From Neorhodopirellula pilleata (GTDB lineage Bacteria > Planctomycetota > Planctomycetia > Pirellulales > Pirellulaceae): DNA of 64,000 nucleotides. The notes under the pieces were generated by a model. The model saw nothing but the letters and a program-made list of their open reading frames with translations. It searched no databases and was not told where the DNA came from. The stretch covers positions 124,001 to 188,000 of the forward strand of contig NZ_SJPM01000002.1 of the NCBI RefSeq assembly GCF_007859915.1, written 5' to 3'. Shown piece by piece: positions 36,987 to 45,826 of the stretch (the stretch's first letter is position 1; each line of letters opens with the position of its first letter). Position numbers and translations under genes: made by a program.

Positions 36987-37500
36987 ATCGGGATAGGGGC
37001 CCGGTTGCCCGGGACCCCTCCCACACCACCGTACATGCGGGTCCGCATACGGCGGTTGAGCACGAGTTTTAAATCGCCATGTTGCCATGACGGCTCAAGC
37101 CGTTGGGACTGTTGTCACGCCGCTTAGAAAACGCCGTACGGCGATGATTCTGTCGCGAATGACAACGGACACGTACTTGCTCGTTCCCTTTGGGCCTTCG
37201 ACGACCGCGTGGGTCGAATACTATGCCCTCTGCTGACTTCTCTTTGCACGAGGTGCGTTGCCGCACTCGTCCCGCCTTTCGGGCAAGCCCTACTCACGGG
37301 TACGCATCGAGATCTCCCCAAATAAGGGACGTCGCGGATTGATGTGATCGCACCGAGACACGTGATCTGTCCCCGCCCAAGCTCTCGATCTACCTCTGTC
37401 CCGTCTTCCGGTTCGGCTTCGCGGTCAGCAGCCTGCTCGCCTGGAGTTATCGGCCTCATATCGAGTTTCTGTTCGTAATCTGGCGGGTCTTGGCGTGAAG
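36987..37500 (-). mobile_element. Group IIC-like intron copy 3, truncated at its 5' end
   Basis: About 513 nt of the intron's 3' part align with copy 1 without gaps, including domain V at 37024-37057. It is more diverged, especially near 37380-37490, and stops abruptly at about 37500, having lost about 250 nt of domain I. It is an older, non-functional copy. Confidence 0.75.
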
Positions 37501-37540
37501 GTGTACCGAACACTATTGCCCCCTTCCCCTTTTCGTGGTC

Positions 37541-37588
37541 GGAACAACGCCGGGAAACTATCGAAAACGTTCGATGACTCGATAAAAA
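37541..37588. repeat. Right copy of the 48-bp direct repeat flanking the island
   Basis: It reads GGAACAACGCCGGG to GATAAAAA, with two mismatches to 30223-30270. It retains the codons for the C-terminus of the xylR-like protein and its stop codon but no upstream part of that gene. Confidence 0.8.
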
Positions 37589-37615
37589 AACGCGACGCAT
37601 GAAGGTGCGTCGCGT
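37584..37615 (-). terminator. Rho-independent terminator of the Tyr/Asp-rich protein gene
   Basis: A 10-bp perfect stem (37590-37599 with 37606-37615, ACGCGACGCA/TGCGTCGCGT) is followed on the minus strand by seven Ts. It lies 49 bases after the stop of the leftward gene. Before the island inserted, it would also have followed the xylR gene. Confidence 0.85.
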
Positions 37616-37663
37616 AGCCGAGATCACATTGAACGATCGTTCAATTCAACTCAATTTGAGCGA

Positions 37664-38779
37664 TTACTTCATCGCAGTTCGTTGAATATTGATCGTGTCG
37701 CCGTCGACTTCAAATTCGGTCGCGATCAACATCAAGCGGTCGTTGACCTTCACGGCCGGTCCTTGAACGGTCACTTTGGTGCCTTGATTCAGATCGGTGT
37801 TGAGGTTTTCCGCAGGCCCCATGTCAACCAAGAGTTTCTTACCCGCATCGGTGCTGATCTTGGCCAGTTGATGTTTTTGGCCGCGAACGTCGGCGGTCTT
37901 GACGCTATCGATCGTTCCGGTGAACTCACGACCGCTGCGATTGACGGTCACCGTTTCGTCGTCCCGCATCAGTTTCTGCGCAAGCAAGATCGTTTTGTCG
38001 CCGGCTTGGAACTTCGTTCCTTTGACGCTTAGGTCTTGGCCGATTCGCGGCATCGTACCGTACTCACTTGCCGGGCCGAGATCAACGATCATTGATTCGT
38101 TCTGGCTATCATCGTTGAGTTGCACGACAAGGTTGTGTCCGCTTGGCGTCTTGACCTTTTTGGCCTGGGTGATCGTACCGCCCATGACGGTCATGGTTGC
38201 CTGCTGCGACTTTTGCTTCTTCTTCGCATCGCTCATGCTTTGCGACTGTTGATCCTTCGTCGAATCATCGTCGCTGAACGAATAGTAGTCCATGTCTTCG
38301 AAATAGCCGTCGCCATCGGTGTCGCTGTAACTAGCGAACGCGTCGTAGACTCCGTCGTTATCATAGTCGTAGTACTGCGACGTGTAATCGAAGTCATCGT
38401 CGTAGTCGTAATCGGCGTAATCGTAGTATCCGTAGTCGTAGTAATCGTAGAACCAGTCGTCATCGTTGTCGGCATAGTAGCCGTAGTCGTTGTCCCAGTT
38501 CCACATGTTATCGTTGTCTTGATCCGTGCTGGTCAACGCTTCGGCGGTATCATAGGTTTCATTGTCGATACGCCCGATGGCTTCGTCGGTCGGGTTGTAG
38601 TCATTGCCGTCGAACCATTCGCTGACGTCGTACCATGCATCGTCTTCATACAACAGTGTGTTTTCCTCCCATTCCTCATCAGCGCGGACGGAGGCGAGAC
38701 CAACGGCCATCGGCGTGATCAAACCAGCGGTGATCGCGAGGACGAGTCGTTTACGGGTCGCGGGGATATAGCGTTTCAT
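37664..38779 (-). CDS. Exported Tyr/Asp-rich protein with tandem C-terminal domains
   Basis: The 371-residue protein starts at ATG 38779 with AGGAG upstream and a signal peptide (KRYIPATRKRLVLAITAGLI). Residues about 30-180 are extremely rich in Asp and Tyr (for example DWFYDYYDYGYYDYADYDYD) and include EF-hand-like DYDNDGVYD and DTDGDGYFED, suggesting calcium binding. After a Gln/Ser/Lys linker come two related units of about 80 residues, each with a V-D-L/M-GPA motif (VDLGPASEYG, VDMGPAENL). No named family is recognised. It may bind metal or mineral at the cell surface; that is inference. Confidence 0.7.
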   Translation of the reverse strand: MKRYIPATRKRLVLAITAGLITPMAVGLASVRADEEWEENTLLYEDDAWYDVSEWFDGNDYNPTDEAIGRIDNETYDTAEALTSTDQDNDNMWNWDNDYGYYADNDDDWFYDYYDYGYYDYADYDYDDDFDYTSQYYDYDNDGVYDAFASYSDTDGDGYFEDMDYYSFSDDDSTKDQQSQSMSDAKKKQKSQQATMTVMGGTITQAKKVKTPSGHNLVVQLNDDSQNESMIVDLGPASEYGTMPRIGQDLSVKGTKFQAGDKTILLAQKLMRDDETVTVNRSGREFTGTIDSVKTADVRGQKHQLAKISTDAGKKLLVDMGPAENLNTDLNQGTKVTVQGPAVKVNDRLMLIATEFEVDGDTINIQRTAMK

Positions 38780-39167
38780 TTCGTGTCTCCTGTGTTCGGT
38801 ATCGGTCATTCATCATCCACGTTGTTCGCTGGGCCATCGGAGATCCGACGGGCGATTCAATGGATGAACGCACAGGAGAAGAGTTGCAAAGACAATGCCA
38901 AGGCGGTGCGAGCGGGGACTATTGAGCCCGCCTTATTCACCAAGCGCGCCTTTAGGGTAGAAACCATCGCGTGAAACGCTACGTTTATCGGTTCACTACA
39001 ACCAACTCAAACGCAAAGCAGGATCACGCGATGGGTGAAGTACAACGTAACCTGCGTATATTCTTAGCCATCCTTGGCCCTTTGAGTATTGGTTTGGTGT
39101 GAGAACCTCCAATTTCTCTGAGGGCCTTTTTCGTGGCAAGATCAATTTTGAAGTGATAGGCAATCGC
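38780..39167. other. Upstream region of the Tyr/Asp-rich gene and end of a nuclease fragment
   Basis: Bases near the right end (about 39000-39167) probably derive from the missing C-terminal part of the nuclease-like fragment, read in more than one frame. The rest should hold the promoter of the leftward gene. No repeat or RNA was recognised. Confidence 0.4.
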
Positions 39168-39572
39168 CTAAAGTGCAGGTAATGGTTGAACGCTCGGGAA
39201 TTGTTTGGCATCCAAAAGACAAATATTGATCGCGGGTCGTAGTTCGAAGTATTCCTCGCCCTCACCAAGTTGGCCCACTAATAGGCTGGCCGTGTAGTAG
39301 GCGAGTCGTTTCGATAGTCCTAACGGCTTGGTGTTTTGAACTTCGATGTCGTAAAGACGGCCCAGTTCATCGGTGGCATGAATATCTAAGAGAGACCATT
39401 TGTCGCCCTCATATTCCTTCTCGATCGAAGGATTGAGAATCTGCACATCCGTAATCGGTGATTCTGGACGCAGAACCGAATTAAGAAAATGGATCGTCAG
39501 ATCGGGATGATCAGGGTTGCCGAGCAATCGCTTGCAGGCGAAATCAACTTTTGGATCAATTCCCAAGTTCAT
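39168..39572 (-). pseudogene. PD-(D/E)XK (Rpn/PDDEXK_2) nuclease-family fragment
   Basis: The 134-residue protein matches the N-terminal half of the Rpn/TIGR01784 family: IDPKVDFACKRLLGNPDHPDLTIHFLNSVL, then the active-site strands LLDIHATDELGRLYDIEVQ (Asp, then E-x-Q) and YYTASLLVGQLGEGEEYFELRPAINICLLD. Members usually have 270-320 residues, so about half is missing after a stop at FPSVQPLPAL. The start is 5 bases past the MoxR stop. Confidence 0.65.
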
Positions 39573-39576
39573 GACA

Positions 39577-40653
39577 TTACGACCTCGGCACCTCGATCCC
39601 TCGCATCATCGATCGCAATTCTTCGTCAATGTTCTTGCCTTCGATCTCGGCCTCCGCGGTCATCGCGACGCGGTGACGCAGAACCGGTAGTGCGATTTCA
39701 ATCACGTCATCGGGGATCGCGTAGTCACGGCCGGAGAATGCGGCGAGGGTGCGAGCGGATTGCATCAACGAAATGCCGGCTCGCGGCGACGCGCCGATAT
39801 GAAACGCTGGCCAAGACCGAGTCGCACGCACGAGCGAAGTGATGTACTGGACCAAGCTTTCCTCGACCCGCACGCGGGCGCACGTCGCAATCACTTTCGA
39901 CACCACTTCCGGAGTCGTGATCGGGCGAATCTCCGCTTCCAAACGCTTGGCAAAATCAACCTGCATCGAATGCAATTTTAAAATTTCGCTTTCCTCCACC
40001 GCTGACGGATAGTCGACGCGTAGCTTGAACATGAACCGGTCGAGCTGGGCTTCGGGCAAATTGTAAGTGCCCTCGCTCTCGAGCGGATTCTGCGTCGCAA
40101 GGACCAAGAAAGGACGCGGCACCGGATGTGTCGTCCCGTCGATCGTGACGCTGTACTCTTGCATGATCTCCAGCAACGCCGCATGCGTCTTGGCGGGCGA
40201 ACGGTTGATCTCGTCGGCGAGCAATAGTTGCGTGAACACCGGGCCGGCTCGGAACCGAAATTCACTTTTCTGCATGTCAAACACGGGGGCACCGGTGATG
40301 TCCGACGGCATCAGGTCGGCGGTGAACTGAATGCGTCCGAACTGACAACCGAGGATCCGCCCGAGCGTTCGGACAAACAACGTCTTGCCGAGTCCCGGCA
40401 CCGATTCGATCAACACGTGTCCGCCGGCGAACAGCGCCGTCAGCGTGCCGAGGACGAGCTCGTCTTGGCCGACATACAGTTTCGCGATTTCGGCTTGGAT
40501 TGTTTTGAACAGTTGGCCGATTTGGATAAACGCAGGGTCGACTTGGGGTGAGCCGGCAACACCGCCTTCGCCGTTCGCGGCGGGCAAGTCAACCGGCAGG
40601 ATCGGCGGCAAGGATGAATCACTCAAGAGATCGCTCGGGAGATAAGGCGGCAC
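39577..40653 (-). CDS. MoxR-family AAA+ ATPase
   Basis: The 358-residue protein has Walker A SVPGLGKT (about residue 85), Walker B LLLADEINRSPAKT, sensor ATQNPLESEGTYNLPEAQLDRF and an arginine-finger region. MoxR ATPases are chaperones for metal-cofactor or von Willebrand-factor-domain systems. The usual DUF58 and VWA partners are not adjacent here. The first 35 residues (PPYLPSDLLSDSSLPPILPVDLP) are a Pro/Leu-rich extension, so an internal start is possible. Confidence 0.9.
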   Translation of the reverse strand: MPPYLPSDLLSDSSLPPILPVDLPAANGEGGVAGSPQVDPAFIQIGQLFKTIQAEIAKLYVGQDELVLGTLTALFAGGHVLIESVPGLGKTLFVRTLGRILGCQFGRIQFTADLMPSDITGAPVFDMQKSEFRFRAGPVFTQLLLADEINRSPAKTHAALLEIMQEYSVTIDGTTHPVPRPFLVLATQNPLESEGTYNLPEAQLDRFMFKLRVDYPSAVEESEILKLHSMQVDFAKRLEAEIRPITTPEVVSKVIATCARVRVEESLVQYITSLVRATRSWPAFHIGASPRAGISLMQSARTLAAFSGRDYAIPDDVIEIALPVLRHRVAMTAEAEIEGKNIDEELRSMMRGIEVPRS

Positions 40654-40687
40654 GTGGAGGGCAACTTGGAGTTGCTAAAATACCAAA

Positions 40688-41491
40688 CTATCCGGTGTTC
40701 CGCCCGACCTGCAGCCCATCGGGGGCGAAAATCCCACGTCCGCCATCGACGGGCAAACAAACGCCCGTCACAAACGTGTTTTCACACAAAAACGCCACGG
40801 CGGCGGCCACGTCTTCAGGCGTGCCAATTCGCTTGGCCAACGTGCTATGGACGAGCTGCGAGATGGTCTCTTCGGACACGTCATCGCCCAGCAAGACAGG
40901 CCCGGGCTGAACGCAATTGACTCGCACACCGGAATGACGGCTACCCAGCTCAACGGCCAACGATCGCGTCATCGCCTCGATCGCTCCCTTGCTCGGGAAA
41001 TACGCGGCATGATCGGCATACGGTCGCACCGTGGCCCAATCGCCGATGTTCACGATCGCCCCGCCGCGATCCTGTTGAGTCATGATCCGACCGGCCGCGC
41101 GGGCGCATAACAACGCGGCGACCGAGTTGATTTGAAAGTAACGGCGAACTTCATCACCGGTGATTTTGTCGAGCGACGTGGGTGACCAAATCGCGGCACT
41201 GTTGACAAGAATGTCCAAACGGCCGAAATGCGAGTGCGCCTGATCGATCAAAGAATCGCAAACATCGTCGTCTTCAAGCGAACCGATCAACACGATCGCC
41301 TCGCGACCAAACCGACGTTGCCAAGACGCCGCCGCAGCGTTCGCTTCGTCACCGCTTGTGTTGGCGTGCAAAGCGACATGGCAACCACGGCGAGACAACT
41401 CCTCGGCGATCACCCGGCCGACGCGTGGCGATCCCGATCCGGTCACCAGCGCTACCGGTTGGTCCGTGCCGAACGTCTCTTGCAGGCTCAA
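40688..41491 (-). CDS. Short-chain dehydrogenase/reductase
   Basis: The 267-residue protein has the NAD(P) motif VTGSGSPRVGRVIA, NSAAIW, a Ser-less active-site strand IVNIGDWA, and the YFPSKGA catalytic Tyr-Lys pair; LPVDGGRGI is the C-terminal motif. The GSGSPRVGR loop with Arg is like pteridine reductase/FolM. The usual catalytic Ser appears replaced (NIGDWATVRPYADHAAYFPSK), as in FolM-like proteins. It starts with TTG 41491 in a TTGA overlap with bioB, so it is co-expressed with biotin synthase. Confidence 0.85.
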   Translation of the reverse strand: MSLQETFGTDQPVALVTGSGSPRVGRVIAEELSRRGCHVALHANTSGDEANAAAASWQRRFGREAIVLIGSLEDDDVCDSLIDQAHSHFGRLDILVNSAAIWSPTSLDKITGDEVRRYFQINSVAALLCARAAGRIMTQQDRGGAIVNIGDWATVRPYADHAAYFPSKGAIEAMTRSLAVELGSRHSGVRVNCVQPGPVLLGDDVSEETISQLVHSTLAKRIGTPEDVAAAVAFLCENTFVTGVCLPVDGGRGIFAPDGLQVGRNTG

Positions 41492-42558
41492 CGGCTCACG
41501 CTCGGAGAGTCCAGGCTAAATTCTTCACACGATCCGGTGACCTCGAAACCGAGGTCGTTGATCATGTCGTAGTCGGCCTGGGGGGCTTGCCCTTTCGTCG
41601 TCAAATAGTCGCCCACGAAAACGCTGTTGGCCACGTACAGTCCCATCGGTTGCAACATGCGAAGATGCAATTCACGTCCGCCCGCGATGCGTAGTTCTCG
41701 ACTCGGGTTGACGAAGCGGAACATGGCTAGCGCCTTCAACGCATCCTGTGGCGACATCGCGTCGGTGCCTTCGAGCGGCGTGCCGTCGATCGCATTGAGG
41801 ATGTTGACTGGGATCGATTGAACGCCGAGTTCTGCCAGATCGAACGCCATCGAAACGATGTCCGCTTTCGATTCACCCATGCCGATGATCCCGCCGCTAC
41901 ACATTTCCATGCCGGCATCGCGAACATTTCGCAGAGTTTGAACGCGGTCGGCGTAGGTGTGGGTGGTGCAAATCTTTTCGTAGTGCGATTCGCTCGAGTT
42001 CAAGTTGTGGTTCACGCGATCGACACCACATGCCTTCAATCGCTTGGCCTGTTCGTCGGTTAACAACCCCAAGCAGGCGCAGATATCCAATCCGTACTTC
42101 TGTTTGATCTCCGGCACGATCGTTTCGACCGCGTTCATTTCACGCTCATTTGGACCGCGTGCGCTGATCACGAGGCAGTACGTTTTCGCACCCCGTTCGG
42201 AAGCCACCCGAGCCGCATCAAGAAGTTCGTCGCGTTTGAGAATGTTGTACTTCGGAACCGGGGCTTCGGAGATTTTCGACTGACTGCAGTAGTGACAGTC
42301 TTCCGGACACAGCCCACTCTTGGCGTTCATCAAGAAATACAGTTGGACCGAATTGCCGAAGTAATGGTGGCGAATCCGGTAACCGGCCGCCAAAATCGCG
42401 GGCACGTCGAGATCCGATGCCTGCAGAATCGACAACGCCTCGGCGCGAGTGATCGGGGAGCCGTCTAAAACTCGCGTCGCCAGAGCATCAAAATATCCCG
42501 GTGGCGAAAATCTCGGATCGGCGGCGACGGAAGGTTCGGGGGAACTGGCAACACTCAT
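41488..42558 (-). CDS. bioB: Biotin synthase
   Basis: The 356-residue radical-SAM enzyme inserts sulfur into dethiobiotin in the last step of biotin synthesis. The CxxxCxxC cluster motif is CPEDCHYC near residue 75; the second cluster ligands include Cys in TYCLVIS and CACLG and the Arg in SRELRIAGGRE. The start is ATG 42558 (MSVASSPEPS); a longer frame to 42621 lacks family likeness. No other biotin gene is in the window. Confidence 0.95.
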   Translation of the reverse strand: MSVASSPEPSVAADPRFSPPGYFDALATRVLDGSPITRAEALSILQASDLDVPAILAAGYRIRHHYFGNSVQLYFLMNAKSGLCPEDCHYCSQSKISEAPVPKYNILKRDELLDAARVASERGAKTYCLVISARGPNEREMNAVETIVPEIKQKYGLDICACLGLLTDEQAKRLKACGVDRVNHNLNSSESHYEKICTTHTYADRVQTLRNVRDAGMEMCSGGIIGMGESKADIVSMAFDLAELGVQSIPVNILNAIDGTPLEGTDAMSPQDALKALAMFRFVNPSRELRIAGGRELHLRMLQPMGLYVANSVFVGDYLTTKGQAPQADYDMINDLGFEVTGSCEEFSLDSPSVSR

Positions 42559-42690
42559 GCGTCTGAAGCCTGTTGGCGGGCTAAAAAGAAAAACGATCGG
42601 AACCAAAAATTTTAGTCCCAATCGTCGTCGTTCGAAGCCATTCCGAAAAGGGGTGGCCCAGCAGGGGCGACACTAGCGGCGTGTTGATTG

Positions 42691-42756
42691 AATCGTAACC
42701 CGATGCGTCAGCGAGGGATGGACAGGAATCCCTCGCTCACGCGTCGGGTTACGATT
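42691..42756. repeat. 29-bp inverted repeat between bioB and the TIGR03009 gene
   Basis: Arms at 42691-42719 and 42728-42756 match at 27 of 29 positions (AATCGTAACCCGATGCGT...). With an 8-base loop this forms a strong hairpin 9 bases after the stop of the leftward TIGR03009 gene, where it could end transcription; it has no T-run. Confidence 0.85.
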
Positions 42757-42764
42757 AATTTGGG

Positions 42765-43736
42765 CTAACGCTGTTCCGATAGCGGCCGCGCCATCGGTCG
42801 TTCGGTAATTTGCGGGCGGAAAGAATTGCGGTATACTTTCCAATCGACGGGCGGCTTTTCCTCGATGAACGAATTCATGAACCGGGTCAATCCCTGCGTA
42901 ATCGAGTTGCGTTTGACGTCGGTGAATTCATAGTGGTCCCATTTCGGGGCGGTCTTGATGTTGAAGTTGGGGGCGTACATTAACAAAGCTTCCGGCAAGA
43001 ACGTTGTTTCGTTCAACGCGATCTGAACCAATTTGTACTGAGCCCGATCTTCTTGACGCTTCGGGTACGCCTCGATCAGCAGCATGCCGGGTTTGGGTGC
43101 TTGTACCTGTCGCACCCAATAGCGTTCTTGGATTTGTTTGGCATCGAGATTGAAGACGAACGGCAGTGGGCTTTCAAGAATTCGTTGTCCTCGCATTTCC
43201 GGAGGAAGTTGCTGAATTTTGCATTCTTTCTTGGCATGATCGAATTCGAGAAGCTCTTCGCCATTGCAGACCCAATGTTCGCCAAATTGTCCGGGCTTCT
43301 CATCGTGCATCGGTTTACCGTCGGCACCCATCCCGTTAAAGATCAACTTTCGTTCGACCTTGAACAAGCCGCGATCGGGGGCGGCGTATTTAATCACCCC
43401 AAAAGATTTCTCCGCGAAAACGCCCGCTGGGGCGGCGAACAAGTCGTAGTGCCAACGTTGAAACTGACACTCGAGGGTCTTGGTTCCTTTGGATTGCGTT
43501 TCCCATTGACCGAGCACCGTATCGAGCTTTTGTTGCTCGGCCATGCTCAGCGGCGGGAACGGCGCCGCGTTGGGGTTCACCGCAGGCTCGTTGGCAGCAT
43601 TTCCCTGAGTCACCTCATTGGTCTGTGCGAACGCGTCGATGGGTGCCGCGATACTGGTCACCACGACCAAAACGATCGTCACGGTGAGACGAATGAATGC
43701 ATGATTGTGGGGATTTGACGGGCTCAGACGCATCAT
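42765..43736 (-). CDS. TIGR03009-type exported planctomycete protein
   Basis: The 323-residue protein has a signal peptide (IRLTVTIVLVVVTSIAAPIDAFA) and the pattern of TIGR03009: an N-terminal Pro/Asn-rich linker, KTLECQFQRWHYDLFAAP, a LolA-like beta barrel (GVIKYAAPDRGLFKVERK...HWVCNGEELLEFDHAKKEC), and FLPEALLMYAPN...HYEFTDVKRN near the end. A lipoprotein-carrier-like role is possible from the fold. The start may be the second Met (43733). Transcribed alone. Confidence 0.8.
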   Translation of the reverse strand: MMRLSPSNPHNHAFIRLTVTIVLVVVTSIAAPIDAFAQTNEVTQGNAANEPAVNPNAAPFPPLSMAEQQKLDTVLGQWETQSKGTKTLECQFQRWHYDLFAAPAGVFAEKSFGVIKYAAPDRGLFKVERKLIFNGMGADGKPMHDEKPGQFGEHWVCNGEELLEFDHAKKECKIQQLPPEMRGQRILESPLPFVFNLDAKQIQERYWVRQVQAPKPGMLLIEAYPKRQEDRAQYKLVQIALNETTFLPEALLMYAPNFNIKTAPKWDHYEFTDVKRNSITQGLTRFMNSFIEEKPPVDWKVYRNSFRPQITERPMARPLSEQR

Positions 43737-43867
43737 CCTTGACGCTCACTTTAGGTGGAATGGAGGGGCCGGTTCGTCCAGTGAGCCGCACGATAGCGAA
43801 AATGATCGCCACGCCGAAAGTCCGAATCCCAAGGCCCTGCGGAAGTGCCCGTACGCTGGCAATTCCC

Positions 43868-44024
43868 GTAGGCTGGGTCGCAGCGATAGCGGAGACCCGG
43901 CATTCCAGCCCTGGAAAGTCAAGAAGATCAGTCGGATTGGCCTGATCAGATCGATCGGTCCGATCTTGGGTTGTTCAGGGAAACTGCCGGGTGTTCGTCG
44001 CAGAGCCTCCTCCACCCAGCCTAC
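43868..44024. repeat. Dispersed element with GTAGGCTGGGT / ACCCAGCCTAC ends
   Basis: This 157-bp element has terminal inverted repeats GTAGGCTGGGT and ACCCAGCCTAC. Next to the ends lie CGCAGCGATAGCGGAGACCC on the left and GCCGGGTGTTCGTCGC on the right. The same ends enclose a different interior at 58501-58686; single ends occur at 7955 and 11828. Confidence 0.85.
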
Positions 44025-44031
44025 GAGACGC

Positions 44032-44484
44032 CTAAAGGGGGCCCAACCGAAGTGGAACGCATGGGGCTGAGCACAGCATCGCTCTCCAAGAGTCCGCCAA
44101 TCGGACCATCGCGGCTAAACTGTGATCGCGGATTTCGATGGTGACCAATTCGATCGCGACGCTCGATTTGTCCTCGGTCCCCGACGAACCCCACCGGAAC
44201 TGACCTGACAAGATTGGTGTGATTTGGCCTCGGTTGCCCGATAATTCACCTTGGTAATCCAGGTAGATGTGGCGATGGTCGGGCAAGCGGTCCACTGGCA
44301 CGATGATGATTCCCGACTTCGAAGGCCGAACCGTTGGGGAAAGGTCACTGGCAAACGTGATCAATGCACCGGATGTCTCGTCGTCGTTTTGCTCAGAATT
44401 GTGCTCGAAAAACCAATCCAGATGATCTTCGCTGTCACGCCGAAAACCCTCGCCGACTCGGTGGAGCGAGACCGTCCATCTCAT
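44032..44484 (-). CDS. Unknown protein coupled to RibBA
   Basis: The 150-residue protein starts at ATG 44484 in an ATGA overlap with the ribBA stop, which supports translation. It has no signal peptide or membrane span. SGIIIVPVDRLPDHRHIYLDYQGELSGNRGQI is its most distinctive part. No family is recognised. The last dozen residues lie next to the dispersed element, so the C-terminus may have been altered by it. Confidence 0.6.
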   Translation of the reverse strand: MRWTVSLHRVGEGFRRDSEDHLDWFFEHNSEQNDDETSGALITFASDLSPTVRPSKSGIIIVPVDRLPDHRHIYLDYQGELSGNRGQITPILSGQFRWGSSGTEDKSSVAIELVTIEIRDHSLAAMVRLADSWRAMLCSAPCVPLRLGPL

Positions 44485-45698
44485 GACATGGGCGGCAGTT
44501 GGTGACCCATCTTCGCTCGTTTGGTTTCCAGATAGCGTTGATTGTGCTTGTTCATCGTCGGCACAATCGGCACCTGATCGACGACCCGCAAATCAAACCC
44601 TCGTAGGTTGAAGGCTTTGGTTTTCTTTGGATTGTTCGTCAACAAACGAACCTCGGTCAGGCCAAGGTCTTTAAGGATTTGCAAGCCGACGCCGTAATCC
44701 CGCATGTCGGCTTTAAACCCGAGCGCGTGATTGGCTTCGACGGTGTCGAGGCCATCGTCTTGCAACGCGTAGGCTTTGATCTTTTGAGCCAGTCCGATAC
44801 CGCGTCCTTCTTGGGGTAAGTACACCAGCGCGCCGCGGCCTTCGCGGCTGATCATCTCCAGCGCCATGTGCAATTGATCGCCGCAATCACATCGCAGGGA
44901 ATTGATCAGGTCGCCCGTAAAACAACTGCTGTGCATCCGTACCAGCGGAGCCGGGCCGGGTGCCGAGAGATCGCCGAAGACCAATGCGATCGGTTCTTGC
45001 GATTCGTAATTCACTCCGTAAACAATGATTTGAAAATCGCCGTAGTTCGTCGGCAAGGTCGATATGGCCGCGCGGGAAATCAGTTTTTCGCTGACCCGTC
45101 GATGAGCAATCAGGTGCTCGATGCTAATGATCTTTAAGTTGTGCGTTTGAGCGATCTTCGCCAAGTCGTCCCGAGATGCCCGATCGCCAGAATCATTAAG
45201 GATTTCGCACAGCACGCCGACCGGTGCCAAGCCCGCCATGCGGGCCAAGTCCATCGCCGCTTCGGTATGGCCGGCTCGCCGCAGCACGCCACCTTCCATG
45301 GCGAGTAGCGGGTAAACATGACCTGGACGAATGAAGTCTTCCATCTTCATGTCCGACTCGGTCAACTTGCGGATCGTTTCGCTGCGTTCGGCCGCCGTGA
45401 TGCCGGTCTTCGCCGACGCGATGTCGATCGGCGTCATGAATGCGGTTTGCAATGGCGCGTTGTTGTGGGCAACGACCGGATTAAGCTCCAGCCGTTTGCA
45501 CACTTCCGGCAAGACGGACACACACAACTGGCCACGACCGCTCAAGATAAAATTGATTTTTTCGGCGGTCGCCTTTTCACCCGCACAAATGAAGTCGCCT
45601 TCGTTTTCGCGGTCTTCGGCATCGATCACGATCACCACCTCCCCTCGCGCGATCGCCTCGACGGCTTCGGGAATGGTGTTCAGTTCAATGGAAGACAT
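44481..45698 (-). CDS. ribBA: Bifunctional DHBP synthase / GTP cyclohydrolase II
   Basis: The 405-residue enzyme makes both riboflavin precursors. The RibB half has DAEDRENEGDFICAGEKAT, FIRPGHVYPLLAMEGGVLRRAGHTEAAMDLARMAG. The RibA half (from about residue 205) has the zinc Cys set SSCFTGDLINSLRCDCGDQL, then LPQEGRGIGLAQKIKAY and DMRDYGVGLQILKDLG. The start at ATG 45698 (MSSIELNTIPEAVEAI) fits the family better than 45713. Confidence 0.95.
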   Translation of the reverse strand: MSSIELNTIPEAVEAIARGEVVIVIDAEDRENEGDFICAGEKATAEKINFILSGRGQLCVSVLPEVCKRLELNPVVAHNNAPLQTAFMTPIDIASAKTGITAAERSETIRKLTESDMKMEDFIRPGHVYPLLAMEGGVLRRAGHTEAAMDLARMAGLAPVGVLCEILNDSGDRASRDDLAKIAQTHNLKIISIEHLIAHRRVSEKLISRAAISTLPTNYGDFQIIVYGVNYESQEPIALVFGDLSAPGPAPLVRMHSSCFTGDLINSLRCDCGDQLHMALEMISREGRGALVYLPQEGRGIGLAQKIKAYALQDDGLDTVEANHALGFKADMRDYGVGLQILKDLGLTEVRLLTNNPKKTKAFNLRGFDLRVVDQVPIVPTMNKHNQRYLETKRAKMGHQLPPMS

Positions 45699-45826
45699 GG
45701 CAATCGTTAGCAACGGGGACGTGTGAGGAACTCTTGATAGTTCATTATCACCCGTTGCCTACCGTAGCGGAAGTCGTCCGGACGACGAACGGCTTCGCGC
45801 CGTCACGGTAATCGTCGCGATCGAGC

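Noticed and set aside
37664..38779. Plus-strand frame rich in Val/Ile opposite the Tyr/Asp-rich gene
   Set aside because: The Val/Ile run is the mirror image of GAC/TAC codons. The minus strand has a signal peptide, a ribosome-binding site and a terminator.
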